From Piromyces finnis (lineage: Eukaryota; Neocallimastigomycota; Neocallimastigomycetes; Neocallimastigales; Neocallimastigaceae): a stretch of DNA of 64,000 bases. Positions 27,137-37,936 of the stretch are shown here, in pieces. The notes beneath the pieces are model-generated. The model ran no database searches, was not told the DNA's origin, and saw only the letters and a program-made list of their open reading frames with translations. The DNA lies in the NCBI GenBank assembly GCA_002104945.1, contig MCFH01000011.1:691501-755500 (forward strand). Direction: 5' to 3'. The first letter of the stretch is position 1. Each line of letters begins with the position of its first letter. Position numbers and translations under genes: made by a program.

Positions 27137-27856
27137 ATAATGTTGTCAGTTTAGTTTTGTATGGGATAAATTTCATAACTAGTATATTCTAGTGTGAAAA
27201 TTAAATGAAAAAAAAAAAAGAAAATAGATTTTTTCAAAATTTGTAGAAAAAAAAAAGATTATTTAATTCAATTGAATTAATTTAGTTTCTTTTTTTTTTA
27301 TTTATTTTATATAATATTATATTTTAATTATTTTCTATATATAAATATTTAAAATATAAAGTAAATTTATCATATATACAATATAATACAATATAATGAT
27401 GATATATATTTTAATTATTAAATATTATTTTATTTTCATTAACTAGTTAAAAAATTTATGTAAATTTATTATTTTTATTAACTAGTTAAAAAAAAATTAT
27501 GTAAATTTATTAATATTTTTTTTAAAATAATTTATTTATATACTATTATTAATTATAAAACTATTATAAAATATTTAATTTTATAAATATAGAATATTTT
27601 ATATTTTAAATATATTATTAAAACAGTTTAAATGGATGTATATAATACATTAGCTTTATATTATAATAAATAATGATTTTATTATAATGATAAAAAACAA
27701 AGCAAACAAAAAAAAAATATGTAATAATAATAAAAAGAAAAATAGTAAATAAAAAAATTTTTTTTAAAAATAAAAATGTTTTTTTTTTTTAGTTTATTTT
27801 TTACAAAGAAAAGATGGTAATCTAAACATTCTTTTTTTGTGGAATTTTATGAGAAA
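27137..27856. other. AT-rich intergenic region
   Basis: 3' flank of the dockerin gene up to the first LINE-related sequence. Poly-A/T tracts only. Confidence 0.5.
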
Positions 27857-28064
27857 TTCTCTTTTGAGAACATGCCTTCATTTATTTAATAAATGGAGTT
27901 TCTCAAGGGGCTCTTGGGAACGTGCCTTCATTTATTTAATCCCTCTTGGGAACGTGCCTTCATTTATTTAATAAATGTAGTTTCTCAAGGGGGTCTACTC
28001 ATGCTCATGGTACTGAGAGAGTAGAAAGAATTAAATCCAAGTATTGCGCAATGGATGCTTGGTG
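27857..28064 (+). mobile_element. Stacked LINE 5' ends (left part of chimeric element)
   Basis: Three successive copies of the LINE 5' terminus: about 27857-27910 (diverged), 27911-27940 (only about 30 nt) and 27941-28064 (a full 5' unit). The last joins the next LINE start at 28065. Position 28044 in the third unit carries the T seen in ccaagtattgcgc at 33659-33671, whereas the following LINE has ccaagcattgcgc. This unit is therefore best read as the left part of the element that resumes at 33645. Confidence 0.6.
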
Positions 28065-28235
28065 CCCTCTTAGGAATGTGCCTTCATTTATTTAATAAAT
28101 GTAATTTCTCAAGGGGGTCTACTCATGCTCATGGTACTGAGAGAGTAGAAAGAATTAAATCCAAGCATTGCGCAATGGATGCTTGGTTAGTCTTCAAGGG
28201 AAAATTATTAGGACTAAGCTCATGGTACTGAGCGA
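28065..28235 (+). promoter_or_regulatory. Structured 5' terminus of LINE 1 (hairpin series)
   Basis: Four potential hairpins in series, as in LINE 2 at 53680-53848. The first is a long stem whose tip is catttatt/aataaatg; the second is a nested stem TCTACTC/GAGTAGA around CTCA/TGAG; the third pairs CCAAGCAT with ATGCTTGG; the last is GCTCA/TGAGC with loop tggtac. LINE 2 has CCAAGTAT in the third stem, which still pairs through G-U. Such a series may be a ribozyme, translation element or promoter; which one cannot be decided by eye. Confidence 0.5.
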
Positions 28236-28831
28236 TTAAAAAACATTTTATTCATCAAATTTAAGTATTTGATGAATAAGTGAATGTTTGATTTTTCAGG
28301 TAAGTTTGTATAGTATTTAATTAGAAGAGTAATACATTTTGTTGCTGTATTTTTTCTTTTATTCATGTATTCATGTAGTACTACTCTTCTCTTGTAAGAA
28401 TCCAATGTAGTCAACTTTAGCATTTGCATTGTATTTTTACATTCATGTAGCTATTGTTGTATTGTTTCTTGTAAGAGACTGATTCACTCTACATCATGTA
28501 AAAATACTATTCACAAGCTTTCTGGTGTCGACATTCTTGATTCAAATTTTTTACCAATTTAAATATTTAATGAAAAGTAAAGTCAAACAAGTTTAGTGTC
28601 AAAAAGCGATTCGAATTTACTAACAACAAACCAAAACTAGAATTTTTAAAGAAAATTTACAACTAGAATTCAAAAAAAAGAAACTTTAAACAAAGCATCG
28701 TAACAATTTTTGTACTATCCAGTACTTTTAAGAAGAGAGAGAGAGACAGATTTTTTTTCCATATACGTTATATTTATAATTTTTATTAGTATTTATTTTA
28801 TATTCAATATTTTTAATTAGAATTTATTATC

Positions 28832-31800
28832 ATGTCAGTCCTTTATATTAAAGATAAGAATTATATCAGACGCGGTACCCGGTCTTATGGTATCCCCTTA
28901 GATGATATTCGCTCCTTCTTTATCCGTGGTATTCGATCATGGTCAGTAAATATGCTATGGGAAAAACTCGAGGTTATTCTAGAAGATAAATTTAATTCAG
29001 TTATTAGTGTTAAATATTTTCAGACTTTCAATGATCACTTTTTCTTAGTCAAGGTTCATGGTTCATCGAAAGATTGTATTAAAATCTTACACATGTTAAA
29101 GAAGAAACTTTCAGTTACCTCAATTTCCTTTTCAGCTCGTAGTAGAAGGAATCACAAATACACTTTTTCCACTCTCAAACGTAAAATTTTAGTTTCTAAT
29201 AAACATCAACATTCTATTCAACAATCATTTCAACAATCAGTTCAACAATCTCATCAACAATCCGATCTTCAACTAGATCTTCAACAAGATCTTCAACAAG
29301 TTTCCAATCATGAAAATATTCCAGATCTACAGCAAACACAATTTCAATCTCAACATTCAACAATTAATTCTAATAGCTCTATCAACTCTGATAACAGTTC
29401 AATAGTTGATAGTTCTTCAGCTTCACAGCCATCTAGTAATAGTTCTACATATTCCTCTGATGCATCATCCATTAATAACGATGACTTTAATAATAATAAT
29501 AATAGCAACGATTCTTCCTCATCCAACAAGCCTGATAACTTTTCTTTTTGTCTTAGTTGGAACACCAATGGGTGGAATCACGAAAAGAGAGATAGTATTA
29601 GCTATTTCACAGCTATTTTCAAACCATTATTTTTATGTTTCCAAGAAACTGGTAATGGTTCTGGATCGAATACAGATTATCCTTGTCGTGTTACTTTGCG
29701 AAACTATAGACACTTTTTCAAGAAAGCTGACGAATCAGTTCCGGGAATGAGAGGTTTATATTTAGGTTTTCACAATTCGTGTCAAGCCTCACTTGAAAAC
29801 TTCTCTGGAAAGTATATTATTTCTATTTATACTTTTAGTCTCTGGAATAGATTCAAATGCTCGATTGGTAATGTTTATATGCCTCATAGTCATCACAACA
29901 TCTATGTTGATCATGCAAAGTTAGAAGTTCGCTTGTGGTTACAAACTCATTCATCCCATCCATCGATTCTTGTTGGTGATTTTAATATGTCTAAAGTAAA
30001 ATTATCCAACTGGTTATCAACTAATGGATTAGGAGATTGGGAAATTCTTCCGCTTAGAGGGTCTACTATCTCTTGGACTCGAGGTGATCAATCTTCCGAC
30101 ATTGACCATGCTCTTATCAATTCGAAGATGAAAGATCTTATTCACTCAGGATCATTTATAAATAATTTTTATCCTGTATCAGACCATAAGCCACTTCTTA
30201 TTAATGGTAAAATTATTCCTATGGAAGATTTTTCTAATGACTTTAATGTTCCTAAGAAAATTCTGAAATGGAATAGATTAAAATGTATTGAGGAAAAGGA
30301 ATCTATTCTCAGTCATAATAAATTCCAAATACTTTCAGCAAAATCCAACGATCCTAATGTTTCTACAGATGAACTTTCCAAAGAGTTTACTTCAACTGCT
30401 TTTTCAATTGCAGACGAGCTCAGTATTACTTCAGCAAATAATGTTATAAAGTCTTCATTTCATATTTCACAACAAATTTTTAATCTTCAAAAAATCAAAA
30501 TGAAGTTGTATAAGAGATTTAAAAAAGAAAGAATTTATGATATAGATGAATTTATTAAAAGAATTAAAATCTACCGTAAGCTCATTGATTACATCCACAA
30601 AAGATGTAATGAATTTAGGAAGCAAGAATATCTTCATTGGATTAAAACAGGATGTGAGTATATGAAGAGTCATAATCCTAAGAAGGCCTGGAAATGGATC
30701 AAGAAAACTGCAAAAATTGGAAAAGATTCTTTCTTTATTGCTCAACCAATTAAAAATAAAAATGGAGAATTAGTTGTTGCTACGGAAGAACAACTAGAAG
30801 TGTGGCATGATCATTTCGAAAAGCTTGCATCAGATCCAAGTGGTGTAAGTCTTGATTTAGAGCATTGGTATGAAGAACCAACGAATAAACGTTTTTCACT
30901 TCCTATGCTTGATGAGTGGGATATCAACCAATATATTAGTATTGATGAAATCAAGTCAGCTATCCTCACTACTCCAAATTATAAAGCATCAGGTCCGGAT
31001 GGTATTCCAATTGAATTTTACAAAGCATTAGTTCCATCAAGTAATGATTCTAATAATGCTACAGATAATAATTCTTCTGGTAATACTACTTCAGATAATG
31101 ATGCTCATGGTTTAAATTTTATTCTTAAATTATTCAACCGTATCTGGGATGGAGATTTCCCCAACTCATGGAATGAATCCAGTATTGTTTCTATTCCTAA
31201 GAAGGGAGATTTGACAGATTGTGATAACTATCGAGGTATATCACTTATCAATAATGGTATTAAGTTGATTTCCAAAATTGTCACCACTAGAATCTCAGAA
31301 TATGGTTTAAAGAATAATTTCATTAGACCTGAACAATTTGGTTTTCGAAAAAAGGAAGAAAGTATTAGTCTTTTCATTTCAATCCAAGAAATATGCCGTA
31401 GACGTCAATTAGATAATAAAGAGACATATTTGGCCTTTTTAGATCTCAGGAAAGCATACGATTCAGTCCCAATCGGTAATATTCTCCATAAATTAGATTG
31501 TTTAGGAATCCGAGGTAAGAGTCTACAATTTATCAAAAATTTATATTTAACATCTAAGGCTAATGTCAAATTAGATGGACAATTCTCGAAATCTTTTGAT
31601 GTGAAGAAAGGAGTCCGTCAAGGTTGCCCTCTTTCTCCTATTCTCTTTAATCTCTTTATTAATGATATATTTAGAGAGTGCGAAGATCTAGGAGTCAGTT
31701 TAGGTGACACTCGATGCTGTGGTGGACTTTTTGCAGATGATATAGTTATTTGTGCTCCAACAAGAGGATGCTTAAAAAAGATGCTAAGAAGAGTTAATGA

Positions 31801-33376
31801 ATGGGCCTTGTATAATGAAATGGAATTTGGTATCCAGAAATGTTCAACGATGGTGATTCGTCCTGAATCAATAGAAAATCAGAACAAGAGAGATCCAACA
31901 TTTTACTTAGCAGGACAACCCATTCCAACTACTGATTGTTATACTTATCTTGGTGTTCCATTTGATAAGAATCTGTCCCTTAAACCAGTAATTAAAACTC
32001 TTAATAACAAAGTTTTGAAAGGACTTTTTTCAGTCAGTAAATTCTTAAGAAATCCTAATATTCCTATTCCCTTCAAAAAGCTAGTACTTAATTCACAAGT
32101 GATTAGCAGAGTTTCATACTTTGCACCATTACTTGGATCCAACAAAGCTAGGTCTAGGATTGCTCAGAAGCATGTTAACAAAGGAATACGATGGGTTGCC
32201 GGAGTTCATAAAGCTGTATCGTTTATATCTTTATACTCTATCTCAAAAGATTTGAATATTCCTCCATTGTCAGCCAAATGTGCGTTAGCTCAGGTTAGAT
32301 GTTTTAACAAATGGAAAAACTCAAATTGTATTATCTCACACCTTGTCAATTACATTCCTAAATTTAGAAAATACACGTGGTGCAAATCAAGTAGGACACT
32401 TGATAAAAAATTAAAGAAACATGGAGATGTTAAAGCAGTTAAAAACTTTTATTGGAAAGATCTCAAAGGGAATTCAATCAAAGCGCAATATTATGATGAT
32501 AATAAATTTATTGAAACTAAAGATTTTATTAAATTATGTTATGAATACCCAGAGTTTGCCTATGGCTTCTACTGGCTATTGAAAGCAAGAAGCGGATACA
32601 AGTTGGATGCTAGAGTTGCCAAAGCTGCCAAATTTGTTGATCCAGTTTGTCCTAACTACTGTCCATGTTGCAAGTGTGGTGTTCAAAGTATTAAACATTG
32701 GTTATTAGATTGTCCAACATTTAGAGATATCCATATTAAACATTATGATTCCATAGTCCAGCTACTAAATTTTTTCAGTCAACGTAATTCCAATAGTCCT
32801 ATCAATAATAATGAAAATGTTAATATCAGTAGAGATAGCAATAACATTAATAGTAATAGTAACAATAGTAGTAATAACAATAATAATAGTAACAATAGTA
32901 ATAATAACAATAGTAGTAATAGAAATAGTAATAATAACAATAGTAGTTATAGAAATAATAATACTAGTAATGATAGCAATAGTGAAGATAATAATTCTAA
33001 TTTAGATAGTAATTTAGTTAATGATAGTAATAGTTCTAATAATCCGGTGAATATTAATGTGTATGATTATTCTAGTGTGTGCAGTAAAATATTTAAATTC
33101 CTTCTTGGGGGAAGAAGTTTTAACAATATCAATTACAATTCAAGGGAATGGAAAGAACTTTGTAAGCGTCAGATTCAATCTGGTACTAATGAAGGAACAC
33201 CATTCTTGACGGTAACCGCGGAACTTCTAACCAAAATCATGCCTTTTGCTATTGGCCAGCAATGGTCAATGTTCAAAAGGTTTGAAGCAACATCCAAGAG
33301 CGTCTATGCTGAAGAAACAGTAAGACAGGCCAGGAGGGCCAGCGCAACCAATGGAGATCATAATTTTGTTCCATGA
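28832..33376 (+). CDS. LINE polyprotein: endonuclease, reverse transcriptase, CCHC zinc finger
   Basis: 1514 residues without a break. Residues 1-125 are basic and unassigned; 125-235 are Gln- then Ser/Asn-rich. About 236-460 is an APE-type endonuclease: LSWNTNGW, FLCFQETG, ILVGDFNMS, SSDIDHALIN and the terminal VSDHKPL are all in place. About 715-1010 is the reverse transcriptase: SGPDGIPIEFY, IPKKGDLTDCDNYRGISL, AFLDLRKAYDSVP, GVRQGCPLSPILFNLF and the catalytic GLFADDIVI near residue 966. About 1274-1298 holds CPCCKCGVQSIKHWLLDC, a CX2CX6HX4C finger typical of LINEs, followed by an Asn/Ser-rich stretch. I see no RNase H domain. All core motifs are present, so the protein may be functional. 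It would act in target-primed reverse transcription in the nucleus. Confidence 0.93.
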   Translation: MSVLYIKDKNYIRRGTRSYGIPLDDIRSFFIRGIRSWSVNMLWEKLEVILEDKFNSVISVKYFQTFNDHFFLVKVHGSSKDCIKILHMLKKKLSVTSISFSARSRRNHKYTFSTLKRKILVSNKHQHSIQQSFQQSVQQSHQQSDLQLDLQQDLQQVSNHENIPDLQQTQFQSQHSTINSNSSINSDNSSIVDSSSASQPSSNSSTYSSDASSINNDDFNNNNNSNDSSSSNKPDNFSFCLSWNTNGWNHEKRDSISYFTAIFKPLFLCFQETGNGSGSNTDYPCRVTLRNYRHFFKKADESVPGMRGLYLGFHNSCQASLENFSGKYIISIYTFSLWNRFKCSIGNVYMPHSHHNIYVDHAKLEVRLWLQTHSSHPSILVGDFNMSKVKLSNWLSTNGLGDWEILPLRGSTISWTRGDQSSDIDHALINSKMKDLIHSGSFINNFYPVSDHKPLLINGKIIPMEDFSNDFNVPKKILKWNRLKCIEEKESILSHNKFQILSAKSNDPNVSTDELSKEFTSTAFSIADELSITSANNVIKSSFHISQQIFNLQKIKMKLYKRFKKERIYDIDEFIKRIKIYRKLIDYIHKRCNEFRKQEYLHWIKTGCEYMKSHNPKKAWKWIKKTAKIGKDSFFIAQPIKNKNGELVVATEEQLEVWHDHFEKLASDPSGVSLDLEHWYEEPTNKRFSLPMLDEWDINQYISIDEIKSAILTTPNYKASGPDGIPIEFYKALVPSSNDSNNATDNNSSGNTTSDNDAHGLNFILKLFNRIWDGDFPNSWNESSIVSIPKKGDLTDCDNYRGISLINNGIKLISKIVTTRISEYGLKNNFIRPEQFGFRKKEESISLFISIQEICRRRQLDNKETYLAFLDLRKAYDSVPIGNILHKLDCLGIRGKSLQFIKNLYLTSKANVKLDGQFSKSFDVKKGVRQGCPLSPILFNLFINDIFRECEDLGVSLGDTRCCGGLFADDIVICAPTRGCLKKMLRRVNEWALYNEMEFGIQKCSTMVIRPESIENQNKRDPTFYLAGQPIPTTDCYTYLGVPFDKNLSLKPVIKTLNNKVLKGLFSVSKFLRNPNIPIPFKKLVLNSQVISRVSYFAPLLGSNKARSRIAQKHVNKGIRWVAGVHKAVSFISLYSISKDLNIPPLSAKCALAQVRCFNKWKNSNCIISHLVNYIPKFRKYTWCKSSRTLDKKLKKHGDVKAVKNFYWKDLKGNSIKAQYYDDNKFIETKDFIKLCYEYPEFAYGFYWLLKARSGYKLDARVAKAAKFVDPVCPNYCPCCKCGVQSIKHWLLDCPTFRDIHIKHYDSIVQLLNFFSQRNSNSPINNNENVNISRDSNNINSNSNNSSNNNNNSNNSNNNNSSNRNSNNNNSSYRNNNTSNDSNSEDNNSNLDSNLVNDSNSSNNPVNINVYDYSSVCSKIFKFLLGGRSFNNINYNSREWKELCKRQIQSGTNEGTPFLTVTAELLTKIMPFAIGQQWSMFKRFEATSKSVYAEETVRQARRASATNGDHNFVP

Positions 33377-33613
33377 CAAAATTTTGATCTTTGGCTCGGT
33401 GTCCCATTGGAAGTCAAATACAATTATTATACTTTAGTATGATAGTGGCTTTCTTACTTTAATTAAAATTACTAGAATACATTATACCCAATTTTTATTC
33501 ATTTGTGTTTATTTAAACATATTTTTTTTTTATTTTTATTTATTTTTAATTTTTTTATTACATGTATTATAATTTTAATTAAATTAATAATAAAGTTTAA
33601 AATATTTGATGCC

Positions 33614-33644
<31 letters not shown>
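33377..33644 (+). other. LINE 1 3' UTR and poly-A tail
   Basis: About 240 bp of 3' UTR followed by 28 A residues at 33617-33644. The same UTR follows LINE 2 (59584-59824) and, strongly diverged, the chimeric element (about 35005-35225). Confidence 0.85.
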
Positions 33645-33647
<3 letters not shown>

Positions 33648-35238
33648 TAGAAAAAAATCCAAGTATTGCGCAATGGATGCTTGGTTAGTCTCTAAAGGAA
33701 AATTATTAGGACTAAGCTCATGGTACTGAGCGATTAAAAAAACATCTTATCCATCGAATTTAAGTATTTGATGAATAAGTTGAATGTTTGATATTCAGAT
33801 AAGTTTGTATAGTATTTAATTAGAAGAGTAATACATTTTGTTGCTGTATTTTTTCTTTTATTCATGTATTCATGTAGTACTACTCTTCTCTTGTAAGAAT
33901 CCAATGTAGTCAACTTTAGCATTTGCATTGTATTTTTATATTCATGTAGCTATTGTTGTATTGTTTCTTGTAAGAGACTGATTCACTCTACATCATGTAA
34001 AAATACCATTCACAAGCTTTCTGGTGTCGACATTCTTGATTCAAATTTTTTACCAATTTAAATATTTAATGAAAAGTAAAGTCAAATAATTTAGTGTCAA
34101 AAAGCGAATCGAATTTACTAACAACAAACCAAAACTAGAATTTTTAAAGAAAATTTACAACTAGAATTCAAAAAAAAAAAAAAAGAAACAGGGCATCGTA
34201 ACAATTTTTGTACTATCCAGTACTTTAAGAAGAGAGAGAAAGATTTTTTTCCATATACGTTATATTTATAATTTTTATTAGTATATTATTTTATATTCAA
34301 TATTATTTAATTAGAATTAATTATCATGTCAGTCCTTTATCGGAACAAAGACATTTGAATGAACAGCTTTACAGTTCATCGGGGTCTCATGTTCCATATG
34401 TAGAGGGTCTCGCGGCTTATCTTACTAAAACAATCCTTATCATTAGTAGCTCTATAAAGCTACTTTTTGATAGGTTTAGTAAGACACCTAACGTAATTAA
34501 GAGCGCCGACGTCGTACCGATATGGCAAAGGAGCATTCCCAATGTTCCTTACACAGGGTTCAATGTTAGTATTTCCTCAAATTTGAATGAAAACATTATG
34601 AACTCATGGGAGAGTTTAGTGGACACCACACTATCATACCTGATGTTACTTTTTTTTTTTATTTCATTTAATTTATTAGGTAGTGATCAATCCCACACAG
34701 TACAATTTTTTGAACTTTTATACGACTTAATTATTTTATATTTATACTTATACCATAATTTATATTATTTATATTTATATATATTATTTTATTATTTTCC
34801 AAGTCAAAAGAAAGAAAAAAAGAATAATTTATAGAAATAGAAAGAATTTTGCAAGTGTCAAATTAAACCTAGCCACATATAAAGGATCTCTATTTTTGAC
34901 GGTTACGGTGAAACTTTTAGTCATAATAATACCTTATATTATTTACCAACTCAAGAGCATTAATGCTGAAGAAACAGACAGGCCAGTAAATCTAGTATAA
35001 CCAATGAAAAATTTTAATCTTTGAAGCTGAGTTCCATTTGGAAGTCAAATATAATTGTTATAATAATGGCCTTCTGACTTTAATTAAAATTACTAGAATA
35101 TATTGTACCCATTTTTTATTCATTTGTGTTTATATTTTATAAATTAATAAATTTATTTTTAAATACATATGTATTATAATTTTAATTAAAATAATAATAG
35201 AAATGTTAAAATATTTGATGCTATTAAAAAAAAAAAAA
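33645..35238 (+). mobile_element. Chimeric non-autonomous LINE derivative
   Basis: Positions 33645-34340 match the LINE 5' UTR and the first five codons (ATG at 34326). From 34341 the sequence switches to a segment absent from both LINEs; the LINE frame then stops at codon 11. From about 34840 it returns to a strongly diverged LINE 3' end, including the C-terminal coding region, 3' UTR and poly-A at about 35226-35238. The 5' part is much closer to LINE 1 than the 3' part, so different pieces have different ages. A relative of the internal segment lies at positions 30-125. It has no endonuclease or reverse transcriptase and would need a LINE in trans. Confidence 0.72.
34355..34834 (+). other. 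159-codon open frame of unknown origin in chimeric element
   Basis: An open frame inside the non-LINE segment, richer in GC than its surroundings up to about 34645 and then turning into Tyr/Leu-rich low-complexity sequence. I recognise no domain. It lacks the LINE start context and overlaps the short MSVLY-type frame from 34326. It may be a captured host fragment or simply an open stretch of element DNA; I do not claim that it is a gene. Confidence 0.25.
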
Positions 35239-35523
35239 GATAGTTTCAAAAGAAAAGAAATAGGATTAGATTATTCTTAAAATAAAAAAACTCAATATAT
35301 TTATTCTTAAATCTATTGAACAATAATTATAAATTCAATTGGTATAATACCCATTTGGATTTAGTGGACTTTTTTCAATATTTATTTTATAATATTCTAA
35401 TTTATTCTACTATAATATAAAAGTCAATTTAAAGGATAATTACATAAGATCTTATATCTTATGTAATAAACACGCATATTACAACTGTTACATATACATT
35501 ATATATAGATATATTTATAAATA
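35239..35523. other. AT-rich spacer
   Basis: Nothing recognisable between the poly-A of the chimeric element and the target-site duplication of the minus-strand SINE. Confidence 0.5.
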
Positions 35524-35535
35524 CAATATATTTAA

Positions 35536-35781
35536 TTTTTTTTTTTTTAACTTCCAAGTGTATTTCTCCCCACCGATTAAAGTAAGCCCCAATAGTGGTT
35601 CTTAGAGAAATGTTGGCTCTTTCCTATTGTTAGGTAGTTGTGACCCTCCTGGTCTGTCATACTGAATCCAGCTTCGGACGCTCACTTCATCCATGTATAT
35701 TAGATACATGATGTTATACGATATTTCCAACTATAATGCTAAGCCTCATATAATCAATATGATCACGTGTCAACACCTCCT
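35536..35781 (-). mobile_element. SINE, 5'-truncated copy
   Basis: On the minus strand this matches the last about 240 bases of the SINE at 58731-59325 closely, including gttgacacgtgatca, gaggcttagcatt, tatgacagaccaggagggtc and the terminal ggaagtt followed by poly-A (poly-T at 35536-35548 on the plus strand). A 12-bp target-site duplication, caatatatttaa, flanks it at 35524-35535 and 35782-35793. The tRNA-like head is missing, as expected for 5' truncation during target-primed reverse transcription. Confidence 0.88.
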
Positions 35782-36621
35782 CAATATATTTAAAGTCATT
35801 TAAAATAATATATGTATAATAATAATACCTTATAACCTTAAAATATTTATAATAATTATTCCACGATTGTATAACTTTAAAATTTTTTTTATTATAAAAA
35901 ATTAAAGTTTAATTAATTAAAAAATCAAAAAGATCAATTTTAATATATTTAATTTCTATATAGAATGATGTAGATAGATTTAACAGTTAATTTGTTATAA
36001 TATATGATAAATATTAATCAATTTATATATAAATTCTATTTTAATTAAATTCTTTTTTTAGATAAAAATTGTAAAAAAAGATAAAAAAAAAAAGAAAACC
36101 CCTTAAAATGATAAAAAAAAAAAAAGGCCTTTAAATTTCTCTGAAATAAAATTTTCTATACTTGAATTATTTAAAATCATTACTATAAAATTAACTAGAA
36201 ATCAAGGATATGCTTTTTTTTTTACTATAGTAATTAATATTTTTATTATTAAAGGCTTATTTTAATGACGAAAAGTCATTCCATTGGCAGATTTAGATTT
36301 TGAAAATAATTTTTTTTTAAATTATGATTTCTATGAATTTAATATAATATTTAATTTAAACCATGTTTCACTTATTTGAAGTATTTAAAAATTAATAAAT
36401 TAATTTAAAGTCAGTTTTAGTACATTGTAAAGGAGTATGCTTGATCGTTTTATTAGTTGTAACAATTATTCTTCATCCAGAGGTTTCATAATACAACAAA
36501 TCATCATGATTCATAATAAAGGATAACCTTTTATTTTAGAAAAAAAATGAGATAAATAAAAAAAAAGAAACTACATATAGAATGGAATTTTTTTATAACG
36601 CTATTTAACAATAATAAATAG

Positions 36622-36719
<98 letters not shown>

Positions 36720-36720
36720 C
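36622..36720. repeat. Head-to-head AAT/ATT microsatellite
   Basis: About eight AAT units switch at AATATT into about 25 ATT units. The two halves are reverse complements, so the tract can form a perfect hairpin of about 24 bp with the excess ATT units beyond it. Confidence 0.9.
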
Positions 36721-37473
36721 ATTATTTAGAATAAAAGATGAAGATTTTATTTATTAGTTATTATTTTATTATTATATTTCAAATTTTAAAGGAAAATTTT
36801 GTTAATTTTTAAGATTTAATAACTTCAAACTTTAATAGTTATTATTTTTTAAATTAATTTTCCAAAAGAATTTCAAATAATAAATGAAAATGGTAATTAA
36901 TATATTTTATATTAATTAAATTAATTAATAAAAAAAAGATTTATTATCTTTAATGACCAATGAAATTCATTTACATATTACCGTCAGATTTAATTTACAT
37001 TATTTCATAGTTACACTAAATTGTATACAATAATAAATTAATATAAAATTAGCCTTACAATGGAAATTTTTATTATTTTCTTATTTTTCACAAACTTCAT
37101 TCAATTTTATTATTTATTTTATATAAGAAAAAATATATTATACTATAAATATAATAAATGGAGAATACTTAATTTACATATAAATCTAAAATAAATATGG
37201 ATTAAAGTTTATATATCATTTTTATTAATGTAACCATTTTAACCTGTTTTATTATTATGAACAAATTTAATATTGTTCGTCGCATTTTTCATATAAATAA
37301 AGTTTTTTCTTAATTTTAATTAATATTAACTTTTATATATTAAAAAAATTTTTTTTTTAAAAATATTAAACAATAATTAAAAAGTTCAAAAAAATTTAAA
37401 AATTAATATAAATGAAAAGAAAAGAAAAATAGTAACTTTATTGAATTTTCTTTTTTTTTTTTTCATTTTAAAC

Positions 37474-37485
37474 TATATAAAAAAG
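37474..37485 (+). promoter_or_regulatory. TATA-like element
   Basis: TATATAAAAAAG followed by a GC-bearing stretch (ccagaaaacggttaa), 452 bp before the ATG at 37937. It is singled out only because the neighbouring bases are not pure AT; the evidence is weak in this composition. Confidence 0.25.
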
Positions 37486-37936
37486 CCAGAAAACGGTTAA
37501 AAAATAGGAAAAAAAATTTTAGTTATTTCTAAGAAAAAAAAAAAAAAAAAAAGCAATAATATAATAATAATAATAAAATAAAAAAAAAAAAATTTAGATT
37601 AATCAAATATATATTTATTTTTAATCTATATATATTTTTTATAATTATTTTTAATATTATATTTATTTTAAATAATTTCTTTTTTTTATTTTTATTATTA
37701 ATAAATATATATGTATATAATTAAAATAATTAATAAATTGTAAATATAAAAGTATTAAAATACAAGTAATTAAAAGAAAATATAAAGTACAATTCATTAT
37801 TAATAAAAGTATCAAAAATTAATAAGTTTGTCATAGAAAATAACAATTTGAATAATAATAATAAAAAAAAAATTAATAAATTGAAATTAAAAAATTTTGT
37901 ATAAATCAAAAAAAAAAAAAAAATTAAAAAATAGAC

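Larger units (their letters stand above)
28065..33644 (+). mobile_element. LINE (non-LTR retrotransposon) 1, apparently intact
   Basis: A 5.58-kb element: structured 5' UTR (28065-28831), one long reading frame (28832-33376), 3' UTR and a poly-A tail (33617-33644). The start is set by comparison with LINE 2, whose target-site duplication fixes its first base at the equivalent ccctctt. The flanking sequences 28019-28063 and 33645-33685 are near-copies, differing mainly by a 4-nt indel. This fits insertion into the 5' UTR of another element with an unusually long target-site duplication of about 41-45 nt. The sequence is less AT-rich than its surroundings. Confidence 0.88.
35794..37936. other. 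AT-rich intergenic region with a mirror microsatellite
   Basis: No gene seen. It contains the AAT/ATT tract at 36622-36720 and, close to the next gene, poly-A/T-rich sequence with a TATA-like element at 37474-37485. Confidence 0.55.

Noticed and set aside
28220-28429. Antisense 64-69 codon frame repeated in three LINE 5' UTRs (also 33734-33928 and 53835-54044)
   Set aside because: It is conserved only because the DNA copies are near-identical; C-terminal ends differ by indels and no domain is visible.
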